From Clostridia bacterium (GTDB lineage Bacteria; Bacillota_A; Clostridia; Christensenellales; UBA1242), in NCBI GenBank assembly GCA_017938565.1, contig JAGBBI010000158.1, positions 1-10,119 on the forward strand: a stretch of DNA of 10,119 nt. The letters run 5' to 3'. This document shows, piece after piece, positions 1 through 6,619 of this stretch (its first letter is position 1; each line of letters starts with the position of its first letter). Below the pieces are notes generated by a model, which was not told the DNA's origin, ran no database searches, and was given only the letters and a program-made list of their open reading frames with translations. The translations under genes and the position numbers were made by a program.

Positions 1-2
1 AT

Positions 3-674
3 GTCTCTAGTAAAGTAGAAGTTGAAAAGTTAACATTTACAAGCATAGAAGAAAGGAATAATTATATTTTTAATTCCTATTACGGAATTAATGGATGTGC
101 AAAAAAAAACGTCAGAGTTTTAGCAGGTGAATGTGGGGTAGCGGAGAACCATATAAGTTATATTATTGTAAAGATGCGAAAGGCTATGAAAGAAGGTCAG
201 ACCCAAAGAGGCTTGTCTGATTTAAAAGTATTAGAAGTAAGGCGTGAAAGAACGAAAAAATATAGCGATGAACTGATAAAGGCGGTTTGTGAAGATTATT
301 TTGGCTTAAATGGGAAAAATATTTTACCTATGGATGAGATTTTAACTAAACATAATATTTCTTATAATGCAAGGCATAATATTGTTTGTAGATATTTAAG
401 AGAAAATCATACCGAAAAAGAGTGTCAAGAATTTTATGCTAGAAGGGAAGATTTTGAAAGAAAGAAAAAATTGAAGGAATGTGTTTATATATATTTTTCA
501 TTTAAGGGCTTGAATGGTTATGAAAAGAAAACGCAATTGGCTTTGGCTCGGGAACTTGGCGTGTCAAGGGGTGTCATATATGATGCGATAAAGAAATTTG
601 AAGAGTACTTGAATGGTTTAAGCGAAGAAGAACGAGCGAGCATTTTAAATGGAGATGAAAGTTTTTTTGAATAA
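3..674 (+). CDS. Triple helix-turn-helix protein, sigma-70 region 4-like modules (5' partial)
   Basis: The first ATG that gives a long ORF is at 174, but the frame is open without a stop back to base 3 and the upstream part is clearly coding. The gene is therefore cut by the left edge and 223 residues are visible. Three 42-residue modules, at visible residues 21-62, 94-135 and 162-203, align without gaps around G-[IL]-N-G followed about 14 residues later by a GVS-type turn. The third module (GLNG, then ARELGVSRGVIYDAIKKFEE) has the spacing of sigma-70 region 4.2 (GLxx, then GVTRERIRQIE). That family binds the -35 element, so DNA binding is likely. No region 2 is visible, so this is not shown to be a sigma factor. 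The most conserved turn is in module 3; module 2 has N-I-S-Y-N in its place. The gene ends 2 bases before a strong terminator. Target and role are unknown. Confidence 0.8.
   Translation, partial: VSSKVEVEKLTFTSIEERNNYIFNSYYGINGCAKKNVRVLAGECGVAENHISYIIVKMRKAMKEGQTQRGLSDLKVLEVRRERTKKYSDELIKAVCEDYFGLNGKNILPMDEILTKHNISYNARHNIVCRYLRENHTEKECQEFYARREDFERKKKLKECVYIYFSFKGLNGYEKKTQLALARELGVSRGVIYDAIKKFEEYLNGLSEEERASILNGDESFFE
63..611 (+). repeat. Three diverged 42-codon HTH repeats within the first gene
   Basis: The repeat units are 63-188, 282-407 and 486-611, spaced 219 and 204 bases start to start. They are recognisable at the protein level through the shared GING/GLNG/GLNG tetrapeptide and identical spacing to the recognition helix, not at the DNA level. 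This points to old intragenic duplication. The linkers between units are rich in Lys, Arg and Glu. Confidence 0.7.
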
Positions 675-676
675 TT

Positions 677-715
677 AAAAATAATCACAATTTAACACAA
701 GTTGTGATTATTTTT
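677..715 (+). terminator. Intrinsic terminator, probably bidirectional
   Basis: A perfect 14-bp stem pairs 677-690 with 702-715 around an 11-nt loop. The stem ends in five T on the + strand and five A on the other side, so it could stop transcripts in both directions. It lies directly after the stop codon of the HTH gene. Confidence 0.9.
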
Positions 716-725
716 ACTAAAGGTA

Positions 726-754
726 TTGAATTGTTTGGATTGTTATGATATAAT
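726..754 (+). promoter_or_regulatory. SigA-type promoter with extended -10
   Basis: TTGAAT (726-731), a 17-bp spacer and TATAAT (749-754) with the extended TG at 746-747. It sits just after the terminator and ahead of the strong RBS at 773-779. It probably drives both the 29-codon ORF and the gene at 974, since no good promoter lies closer to the latter. Confidence 0.85.
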
Positions 755-785
755 AAGTAAAATAAAAATTTAGGGGGAGATTTTT

Positions 786-875
786 ATGAGGCTTGGTCCA
801 GATGAGATAAGTTTATTCTCAAGACTTGCTATGTCAAGAAGTTTGGTTAGGGTTGTGGGCGCTAATCATAATTAA
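786..875 (+). pseudogene. 29-codon ORF, probable truncated paralogue (or leader peptide) of the next gene
   Basis: This small ORF has a very strong RBS (AGGGGGAG, 772-779, spacing 6) and its own promoter, so it is probably translated. Its product starts MRLGPDEISLFSRLA. The downstream protein starts MRFTEYELKIFERYA, identical at M, R, E, F, R and A with conservative changes at three more positions. Both then continue with [SG]LV.(x)KVV-like residues (SLVRVV against GLVLKVV). After the TAA at 873 a shifted frame stays open to a TAG at 931, as expected of a decayed copy. I therefore read 786-933 as the remnant of a tandem duplicate. A functional leader peptide upstream of 974 is the main alternative, and the similarity is too short to exclude chance. 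Confidence 0.5.
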
Positions 876-963
876 ACTTGACGGTTCGGCAAGGTCAACT
901 CTTAAAAGTTTAGACGAGTCTGAAGCAGAGTAGTAATTTATTTAAATATAATCTATAATAATT

Positions 964-968
964 GGAGG
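964..968 (+). promoter_or_regulatory. RBS that fixes the start at 974
   Basis: GGAGG lies 5 bases before the ATG at 974. An in-frame TTG at 962 would overlap this RBS, so it is not the start. Confidence 0.85.
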
Positions 969-973
969 AAATT

Positions 974-1639
974 ATGAGATTTACAGAATATGAATTGAAA
1001 ATCTTTGAAAGGTATGCAGAAGAAAATCCGGGGCTTGTTTTAAAGGTTGTGAATTTGGCTGGACAAGAATTTGTTATGTCTGGCGATATTGTTTGTGATA
1101 ACAGAAGATTTTATGGAGACAGTTCGGCGTTGACTGAGTTTAGGTTGACTTTAGATATGGGGCAAAGGCAATCGCAAACTGGGCTTAGTTTGAACAACAT
1201 ATTAAGGAAAGACGAAGGGGCAAGTGTAAACGTTTCGCTTTATACCGAGCCAAAAAAAGGTGAAGAAAGAACTCTTTTCATTCGAGGAATTGCTACAGAT
1301 AAGGGAATGTTCGTTTGGCGTAATATCTATGACGACGAATTGCAGGCATTTCTTGACTATACTCAAAGTAGACAACAAGGCGAGGTTGAAGAAAAATATA
1401 TGACTGGGGATGCTAAGAGGCTTATGGGATTTTTGGGAAAACCTTGTGTTGTGTACGGCGAACATGTTATAGTGATTGGTGTTCGTGAGTTTTCGACTGC
1501 AAGAGGCTATGAAAGATATTTAAACTGCATTACCAGTGAAGGTGAAAGAGAAATTTGTGTAACTCCAGACGCAGTTAAGTTGGATAAAAAAGCGTTAAAA
1601 AGAGTCCCACCAGTGGATAGTGCAGAAGGTTTCTTTTAA
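974..1639 (+). CDS. Hypothetical protein, 221 aa
   Basis: I do not recognise this family. The protein is soluble-looking: no signal peptide, no membrane segment, charged and mixed alpha/beta. The N-terminus (residues 1-20) is a short amphipathic helix, followed by alternating hydrophobic residues typical of a beta-rich domain to about residue 110. A second segment (about 145-205) contains a GKPCVVYGEHVIVIGVREF stretch that reads like a small barrel or OB-like strand pair, but this is only an impression. The ATG at 974 is chosen because of GGAGG at 964-968. It is preceded by a short ORF that looks like a broken paralogue of its N-terminus, and is followed by a terminator, so it is probably the only intact gene of its transcript. 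Function unknown; cytoplasmic location inferred. Confidence 0.85.
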   Translation: MRFTEYELKIFERYAEENPGLVLKVVNLAGQEFVMSGDIVCDNRRFYGDSSALTEFRLTLDMGQRQSQTGLSLNNILRKDEGASVNVSLYTEPKKGEERTLFIRGIATDKGMFVWRNIYDDELQAFLDYTQSRQQGEVEEKYMTGDAKRLMGFLGKPCVVYGEHVIVIGVREFSTARGYERYLNCITSEGEREICVTPDAVKLDKKALKRVPPVDSAEGFF

Positions 1640-1695
1640 TAATCGATGCACAGAGGTTTATATTATTAAAATAAAAACCTAGCATTTTAATTTTA

Positions 1696-1730
1696 AAAAG
1701 ACCTGTGGTAAAGTTTGCCGTGGGTCTTTT
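1696..1730 (+). terminator. Terminator-like hairpin
   Basis: The arm 1696-1708 pairs with 1718-1730 over 13 bp, the middle three being G-U wobble pairs that are only possible in the + strand RNA. The loop is 9 nt. The T-run is the last four bases of the stem and no further T-tract follows, so efficiency may be moderate. Confidence 0.65.
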
Positions 1731-1779
1731 AAAGGCCATTTAACTGATGTTTTGTTGAGTGAAATTTTACTTAGACGCC

Positions 1780-1808
1780 TTGAAAGTTTAAGAATATTAT
1801 GATATAAT
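1780..1808 (+). promoter_or_regulatory. SigA-type promoter with extended -10
   Basis: TTGAAA (1780-1785), 17-bp spacer, TATAAT (1803-1808), TG at 1800-1801. The 12 bases TTATGATATAAT are identical to those of the promoter at 743-754. It drives the two-gene operon 1841-3321; the RBS AGGAG is at 1826-1830. Confidence 0.88.
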
Positions 1809-1840
1809 GAAAGCATATACATTATAGGAGAATTGCCGGT

Positions 1841-2638
1841 ATGAAAAAGTTGCTTGAACTTATTAATAATATGTACAACTTGGAAAAGGAAGTCGCAGAG
1901 TATAAAGATGACAGATTTGTGCGTAAGTTAAAGTTTCAACAAAAAGAGGCTGAATTATTTGAAAAACGAAACAAAAAACTTGAAGAAGCCAAAAACTTTA
2001 TGCGTAGGATGGATATAGCAACGGGCTGGAGTTCGGAAAATCATAGGCTTATAGTTGACTTTTTAAGAGAAGATAGAAAGTTGGAAGATAAGATCGCAGA
2101 AGTTTCTGCTAAACTTGATGGTATAAAAAACGCCATTCGTGAAAGAGGCAAGAAGTTGTCTGGTAAGGTGCATATTTCGCATGGTATGATGGCGGAGGCT
2201 CTTACAAAGTATTTTGAGGATATGGGCTGGTTAGGGGAATGGAAGGTGATGAGAGTTCACCCATATCTGTTTAACGAACAATCAGCGTGTGCAGAATACC
2301 GATTTGGAACATATATTGTAAGTAGTGGCAGTGGGCATTATCTTGATGATGAAATTTATACTATGAATGACCCGGCTAGGGAATTTCCACTTGAAATTTG
2401 TGTTGGGTTTGGTAAAGGTGATAGTCAATCCGTTCAAATTGCACAAGATAAGTTAGATAAAATAAATTGGTTTGATATTTATCTGCAAGACATAGTCGGC
2501 GGTATGGATATACCTAAACATTTGGCTGTCTTTAAAAATAGGGATAGTGAATATTGGGAATTTATTCAAGATGCGTTTAGGACTATTGTTTTAGAGTCTT
2601 CTGAGTTTGAATTGAAGGAAGAAGATGAACAAGAATAA
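1841..2638 (+). CDS. Hypothetical protein with N-terminal coiled coil, 265 aa
   Basis: The first about 110 residues are Lys/Glu-rich with heptad-like hydrophobic spacing and should form one or two long helices, probably a coiled coil. From about residue 110 a globular part follows (HISHGMMAEALTKYFEDMGW, then mixed strands with GTYIVSSGSGHYLDDE). The C-terminus is acidic (ELKEEDEQE). There is no signal peptide or membrane helix. The ATG at 1841 follows AGGAG at 10 bases. It is first in an operon with the gene at 2671, 32 bases downstream and with no terminator between them, so the two products may act together. I cannot assign a family. A cytoplasmic, oligomeric protein is an inference from composition. 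Confidence 0.85.
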   Translation: MKKLLELINNMYNLEKEVAEYKDDRFVRKLKFQQKEAELFEKRNKKLEEAKNFMRRMDIATGWSSENHRLIVDFLREDRKLEDKIAEVSAKLDGIKNAIRERGKKLSGKVHISHGMMAEALTKYFEDMGWLGEWKVMRVHPYLFNEQSACAEYRFGTYIVSSGSGHYLDDEIYTMNDPAREFPLEICVGFGKGDSQSVQIAQDKLDKINWFDIYLQDIVGGMDIPKHLAVFKNRDSEYWEFIQDAFRTIVLESSEFELKEEDEQE

Positions 2639-2655
2639 AAAAGAAAAACATAAAA

Positions 2656-2660
2656 AAGGA
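2656..2660 (+). promoter_or_regulatory. RBS that fixes the start at 2671
   Basis: AAGGA ends 10 bases before the ATG at 2671. The in-frame TTG at 2662 lies only 1 base after it and is too close to be the start. Confidence 0.7.
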
Positions 2661-2670
2661 ATTGAATAGT

Positions 2671-3321
2671 ATGAAAAATGAAATAGCAGTAAAAAAAGTG
2701 ATGGTTAGGTTTTTGGTAGAATGCCAAAAATTTGTAGGGCTTAGAGATAAGAAAAAGAGAGAGCCGTTGAATGAATCTGAAGAAATTATCTTCAAAAACG
2801 CCAAGAATGTAATTATGGCGTATGGAATTAAACTTAGGGACCTTGGGGTTAGTGCAAAAGATATTGCAAGGGTTATGCTTGACGGATTAAAGTCGGTTAA
2901 TTTGGTTTCGGATAATGCCGAACAAAAGGGCGTTACTGCGGGTGAGGCTACTGCAATATTAAACCAATTTATTGATGTGGAAGGGTTTGTAAGGACAGAT
3001 AGCGGTCTTGTGTTTGACTCTTTGGAAGTGGTAAGAGCAAGTCATACCCTAAACATCTTGGCAAAATATGCACCATTTTATGGCGACCACGAAAAGGTGT
3101 TTGAGCAAGAAGAGAAACTTGATGCCTTAGTTGAAAGTTTTAGGGATAAATATATAAACCCTGAGGTCGTAGGTTTAAGCATTGAGCGTGCTTCAGAATT
3201 TTTTAACGGTAATGAACTTGAACAATATGGTCAACCGGTTGATCATACTTATGTTACGTCGTTAATTTTAGATACTCCACATGCTGACGAGAAAGATGGC
3301 GAAGAAGGGGCTAATGAATAG
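2671..3321 (+). CDS. Hypothetical protein, 216 aa, second gene of operon
   Basis: I do not recognise this protein. It looks soluble and mainly alpha-helical. The N-terminal half has helices with a Lys/Arg-rich patch (about residues 25-34, RDKKKREPLN) and the segment LRDLGVSAKDIARVMLDGL (about 57-75), which has the rhythm of a helix-turn-helix or sterile-helix bundle but not a secure match. The C-terminus is acidic and low-complexity (ADEKDGEEGANE). There is no signal peptide or membrane segment. The start at 2671 is chosen over the TTG at 2662 on RBS spacing. It is co-transcribed with the coiled-coil gene upstream and followed by a good terminator. Confidence 0.84.
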   Translation: MKNEIAVKKVMVRFLVECQKFVGLRDKKKREPLNESEEIIFKNAKNVIMAYGIKLRDLGVSAKDIARVMLDGLKSVNLVSDNAEQKGVTAGEATAILNQFIDVEGFVRTDSGLVFDSLEVVRASHTLNILAKYAPFYGDHEKVFEQEEKLDALVESFRDKYINPEVVGLSIERASEFFNGNELEQYGQPVDHTYVTSLILDTPHADEKDGEEGANE

Positions 3322-3377
3322 ATTTTTTTGTTGATACTATGAGGGCTCTATAATTTAATATATAAGTTTTTATGGTG

Positions 3378-3409
3378 AAAGTCCCCAAAATTTGGGGGCT
3401 TTTATTTTG
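3378..3409 (+). terminator. Intrinsic terminator of the two-gene operon
   Basis: The arm 3378-3387 (AAAGTCCCCA) pairs with 3393-3402 over 10 bp with one T-G wobble. The loop is 5 nt and a T-rich tail runs to 3409. It is 56 bases after the stop of the second operon gene and abuts the next promoter. Confidence 0.9.
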
Positions 3410-3439
3410 TTGTAAAAACGGCCTAATGTATGTTATAAT
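3410..3439 (+). promoter_or_regulatory. Promoter of the large surface protein gene
   Basis: TTGTAA (3410-3415), 18-bp spacer, TATAAT (3434-3439) with TG at 3431-3432. The RBS AGGAG is at 3461-3465. The -35 box touches the tail of the preceding terminator, giving a very compact junction. Confidence 0.8.
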
Positions 3440-3474
3440 AGTTATATAAAGATAATTATTAGGAGTGTATACGA

Positions 3475-5787
3475 ATGATGAAAAGTCGTAAAAACTGGGT
3501 CTTTTTATTTGCTGTTTTGTTTGCATTTACGGCTTGTTTGTTATTTCCTTTAACGGGTAAAAAAGAATGCTTTGCAGAGGAGCGTAGCCTTGTTAAAATT
3601 GTCTATGTTGGCGAAAGGAGTGTTGTTGACTTATCAAAGCCGTTGGGGAATTTGTATAATCCATATGACGGTATTCAGCAAGCGATAGATGGTGAAGGTG
3701 GAAATGCTATTAAAATTTGTTTGATTAGCAATTTGATAATCTCTGAAACTATTGTTATTGATAATAAGACGGTTACTGTTGATGGCGGAAATTTTGGTTT
3801 GACTTATCACGACGACTTTTGCGACACAATGTTTCAAATAGGGAAAGGTGCACGTTTGATTATTACTAACGTTACGATTGACGGTGGAAATGAGTGGGTG
3901 AAATCAGACGAAAGTTTAAAAACGGCAATTTCTAAGACTGAAAGGGGGGAAGTTGCTTTTGATGAGTTAAATCCTGTTGCGGTGTCTGAACTTGGTGGAA
4001 AGATTTTAACAAGTCCGATGTTTGTGAATAGTGGGACACTTAGTATCTTAGATAGCACCGTTATTCAGAACTGCTTTTTTGACCAAACTGTAGGTGGGTT
4101 TGGGAATAGGCTTATATATTCGCTTGGGGAACCGGAGAAACTTGCTGAGGTTATTATTGAAAATGCAATAATAACGCACTGTATTAGTTCGGGAGGCTTG
4201 ATTTACTCGGGGTCTACCGATTTGCTTGTTGGCGGAGCGTGTTATTTTGTTGATAATGTGAACTTTGGCGGTAGGGCTGGACTGTTTGTAATCGAAAAAA
4301 GTTCGATGGCTATGATGAAATCGGGCGTTGTGATTAAGAATAATTTAAGTTTTAGCGATAATGCAACGATTTTCTTTATCGGCGATAATTCTAATTTTAA
4401 ATTAAATGGTGGGCTTATTCAGTCTAATCGTGCGTTGCTGTACAGTCAAGGCTCTAATATCGCTACGATTTCAGTTATGGATGCAGAGTTTGTGATGAAC
4501 AGCGGAATTATAGAGAAAAATATTGGCGGGAATGTTTCGGCTTTTGATGTTTTGTTGTCTGAGGGTTACTCGGCGGTGTTCAATGGCGGTCAGATTTTGG
4601 ATAATGCAATAGGTGTAAGGGCTTTAGCGAGTTCGTCTGATTTAAGGCTTTGTGGTGATGTGGTCTTTGGTAAAGATTTTGCTTTTTCGGGGGACATAGA
4701 ACTGCATTCATTGTGTAAATTTGAAAATTTAGGCGTAGCCAATGGTAAGGTCTTTGCTTCAGGCTCTGGTGTGCAATTTGTGAATACCGGTGTGTTTAAG
4801 GGGACTGTAGATATAAACTATGGCAAGGTTATTAATAGTGGGACTATTGATGGCGAGGTTGTGTTGAATGCTGGCGTATTTGAAAACAACAACATTCTTA
4901 ACGGCAGAGTTGTTGCAAGTGTGGGCGAAGATGGTGAACCGCTTGGCGAAGTTTGTGGTTTTTGCGAATCTGACGTGTTTTTTGAAAACGTCTTTCGCTG
5001 GGTAGAAGATGGCTTCGTTGTGGTTACCTTTGACTTTAATGGTGGAGTTGATAAAGACAAGTTTATAAAACGTAGAACGTTGGTTGAAGTCGGCTCGGCC
5101 CCAGTTTTTGACGGGCTTGTGCCGACATTTGATGGCAAGGTGTTTTATGGTTTTCAAGGTGGACTTTCAGCAGTTTTTGCTGATACAACATTTGTTGCTG
5201 TGTTTGAAGATGATATAAATAATAATGGGAATGCCGATATTGATGAGCCAAGGTATACGATTAAGTTCGTTGATGGTGTTGACGGAGTTGAAGTCTTTGA
5301 AGAACAAATCTATGGGGGGCTTTTGTCGGGTGATGAAATGCCAAAGTTTCAAGGCAACTTAATTCGTGATGGATGGAAGTTTTGGGGCTGGGATAAAAAA
5401 CCGAGTGGAAAAGTGAAAGAAGATTTGGTTTTTGTTGCAATGTGGCTTCGGGTTGAAGAACCAAAATCTGAGTGGGTGTCTATTGTTTTGATAGTGTTAC
5501 AAATTTTGGGACTTGTGCTTAGTGCTATTCCAGTCGCTTACATTATCTTTCAAAAATACAAAAAAGCCACTGTCGCACAGCAGGAAACTCTAAATACAAA
5601 AGAAGTGGCTGAACCGCAAAAGCCAAGCCAGAACATCAATATAAAAAATGCAGACTTTGGCTTGAAAAAAGTTGAAGACGCTCGTTTTGAAAAAGGTGTT
5701 GGAGAAAAAAGACAAAGTACGTTCAACTACCCAAACAAACCGAACGGGCAAAACTTTAATAAAAATAAACATAAAAAGAAAAAATAG
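3475..5787 (+). CDS. Secreted membrane-anchored beta-helix protein with InlB-like repeats, 770 aa
   Basis: A predicted type I surface protein. Residues 1-34 are a signal peptide (basic start, hydrophobic core about 8-26, likely cleavage after CFA34). Residues about 40-500 are rich in G-N-S-V-I with recurring NGG/NSG turns (for example NGGLIQSN, NSGIIEKN, NGGQILDN), the look of a right-handed parallel beta-helix. Two repeats resembling the InlB B-repeat (Flg_new, Listeria-Bacteroides) family follow at about 515-577 (TFDFNGG) and 593-656 (DGWKFWGW). Between them, at about 579-591, lies DINNNGNADIDE, which fits an EF-hand-type calcium loop. One membrane helix (about 667-693) and a basic, Asn-rich tail (694-770, ending KHKKKK) finish it. 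There is no LPXTG. The start at 3475 has AGGAG at 9 bases; 3478 is an alternative. A role in adhesion or glycan contact is inferred; there are no visible catalytic residues I can name. Confidence 0.88.
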   Translation: MMKSRKNWVFLFAVLFAFTACLLFPLTGKKECFAEERSLVKIVYVGERSVVDLSKPLGNLYNPYDGIQQAIDGEGGNAIKICLISNLIISETIVIDNKTVTVDGGNFGLTYHDDFCDTMFQIGKGARLIITNVTIDGGNEWVKSDESLKTAISKTERGEVAFDELNPVAVSELGGKILTSPMFVNSGTLSILDSTVIQNCFFDQTVGGFGNRLIYSLGEPEKLAEVIIENAIITHCISSGGLIYSGSTDLLVGGACYFVDNVNFGGRAGLFVIEKSSMAMMKSGVVIKNNLSFSDNATIFFIGDNSNFKLNGGLIQSNRALLYSQGSNIATISVMDAEFVMNSGIIEKNIGGNVSAFDVLLSEGYSAVFNGGQILDNAIGVRALASSSDLRLCGDVVFGKDFAFSGDIELHSLCKFENLGVANGKVFASGSGVQFVNTGVFKGTVDINYGKVINSGTIDGEVVLNAGVFENNNILNGRVVASVGEDGEPLGEVCGFCESDVFFENVFRWVEDGFVVVTFDFNGGVDKDKFIKRRTLVEVGSAPVFDGLVPTFDGKVFYGFQGGLSAVFADTTFVAVFEDDINNNGNADIDEPRYTIKFVDGVDGVEVFEEQIYGGLLSGDEMPKFQGNLIRDGWKFWGWDKKPSGKVKEDLVFVAMWLRVEEPKSEWVSIVLIVLQILGLVLSAIPVAYIIFQKYKKATVAQQETLNTKEVAEPQKPSQNINIKNADFGLKKVEDARFEKGVGEKRQSTFNYPNKPNGQNFNKNKHKKKK

Positions 5788-5800
5788 ATATTTCAAAAAT

Positions 5801-5838
5801 GAAAGGGTGTCTTTTGCGACGCTCTTTCTTGCTTTTTT
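5801..5838 (+). terminator. Intrinsic terminator of the surface protein gene
   Basis: The arm 5801-5811 pairs with 5818-5828 over 11 bp including two wobble pairs, around a 6-nt loop, followed by a T-rich tail with six T at 5833-5838. Confidence 0.85.
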
Positions 5839-5843
5839 GGTCA

Positions 5844-5872
5844 TTGACAAAACACCTTTTCTGTGATATTAT
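5844..5872 (+). promoter_or_regulatory. Consensus promoter, extended -10
   Basis: TTGACA (5844-5849), 17-bp spacer, TATTAT (5867-5872) with TG at 5864-5865. This has the best -35 in the window. It drives the gene at 5897; the RBS AGGAG (5885-5889) is 7 bases before the ATG, leaving a very short 5' leader. Confidence 0.88.
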
Positions 5873-5896
5873 TCAAATGTTTTTAGGAGTTATATA

Positions 5897-6385
5897 ATGG
5901 TTGAGTTTAAAAGTAAGTTTAAGGCTGTTGGTGATGACCATTCGTGCTCCCGTCATATTGAAGGGGAAATCTTGGTTGAGTCGGCAAAACTTGAGATTGA
6001 AGATTTTATTCGTATTGCTGAAAATGTGATGGGTGAAGTTGAAAGACTGAAAAGGCAAGAGTGTTTTGGTGCAAAGTGCGTTCTTGTTGATATAAATTTG
6101 GAAAAGACAGGGAAGGTTGTTTGCTCAATTTATATTGACCTTCGAAATGGACCCGAAAGTATTGTGCAAGAGTTTTTGAATGTTTATCGGCGTAAGGAAG
6201 CCGAGCAAATTCATCAGAAGTTTTTGAAGAGTGTGGCAAAGCAATATGGCAGTCTTGCCGTTGGTGATGGAAGTTTTAATGACGCTTTTCAAATCTTGCT
6301 TGCAAAAAAACTACTACAAGCAAAGTGTGATTTTTATGATTATATGAAAAATAAAACAATGAAACAAATTGAAGAACTAAATTAA
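5897..6385 (+). CDS. Hypothetical small cytoplasmic protein, 162 aa
   Basis: Not recognised. There is no signal peptide or membrane segment. Residues 1-55 mix short strands and a helix (LEIEDFIRIAENVMGEVERL); 60-85 form a strand-rich part (CVLVDINLEKTGKVVCSIYIDL). From about 95 to the end the protein is helical and Lys-rich. Four Cys (C17, C56, C61, C71) lie in the first half and one (C144) near the end; C17 is in HSCSRH and C56/C61 in ECFGAKC. The HxCxxH and CxxxxC spacing could suggest metal binding, but the pattern is not a known motif, so this is only a note. It is a single-gene unit with its own promoter and terminator. Function unknown. Confidence 0.83.
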   Translation: MVEFKSKFKAVGDDHSCSRHIEGEILVESAKLEIEDFIRIAENVMGEVERLKRQECFGAKCVLVDINLEKTGKVVCSIYIDLRNGPESIVQEFLNVYRRKEAEQIHQKFLKSVAKQYGSLAVGDGSFNDAFQILLAKKLLQAKCDFYDYMKNKTMKQIEELN

Positions 6386-6414
6386 AAGCACTCACAAAAA
6401 TGTGGGTGCTTTTT
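6384..6414 (+). terminator. Intrinsic terminator, probably shared by convergent genes
   Basis: The arm 6384-6396 pairs with 6401-6413 over 13 bp with one T-G wobble and an AAAA loop, followed by T. The 5' arm overlaps the stop codon. On the other strand the stem begins and ends in A/T runs as well, so it could also stop - strand transcripts that read past 6620. Confidence 0.88.
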
Positions 6415-6619
6415 AGTGCTTTTTTATTAAAATATTTAGTGTTTAGTTTGTGTTTTGTTTTTACTCTAATTACCACAAAAACTGCGGGGTGGGTAAAACT
6501 ATGCTTCAATTTTGGCTTCAAAATTAGGGTTTTTCGGGCAGATATATGTTAAACGATTAAACACCCTATGTCAAAGAGATAAATTGTAGTAGTGGTAGTT
6601 TATGTTCTCATTATTAGTC
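6415..6619. other. Convergent intergenic spacer
   Basis: About 200 bases between the + strand gene ending at 6385 and the - strand gene ending at 6620. I see no ORF with a credible start. It holds a weak 7-bp A/T hairpin (6508-6514 with 6519-6525), with five T at 6530-6534 on the + strand. It could be a secondary terminator. Nothing else is recognised. Confidence 0.5.

Noticed and set aside
3526..3540. Lipobox (FTAC, Cys21) in the large surface protein
   Set aside because: The -3 residue is Phe and Cys21 is within the hydrophobic core. The CFA site after residue 34 is a better signal peptidase I site.
4759..5157. 132-codon and 106-codon - strand ORFs inside the surface protein gene
   Set aside because: They are shadow frames of a long, well-supported + strand gene, with no promoter or RBS and no domain-like composition.
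6508..6534. Second terminator or small RNA end in the convergent spacer
   Set aside because: The stem is only 7 A/T-rich pairs and no promoter or RNA body precedes it, so I do not call it a feature by itself.
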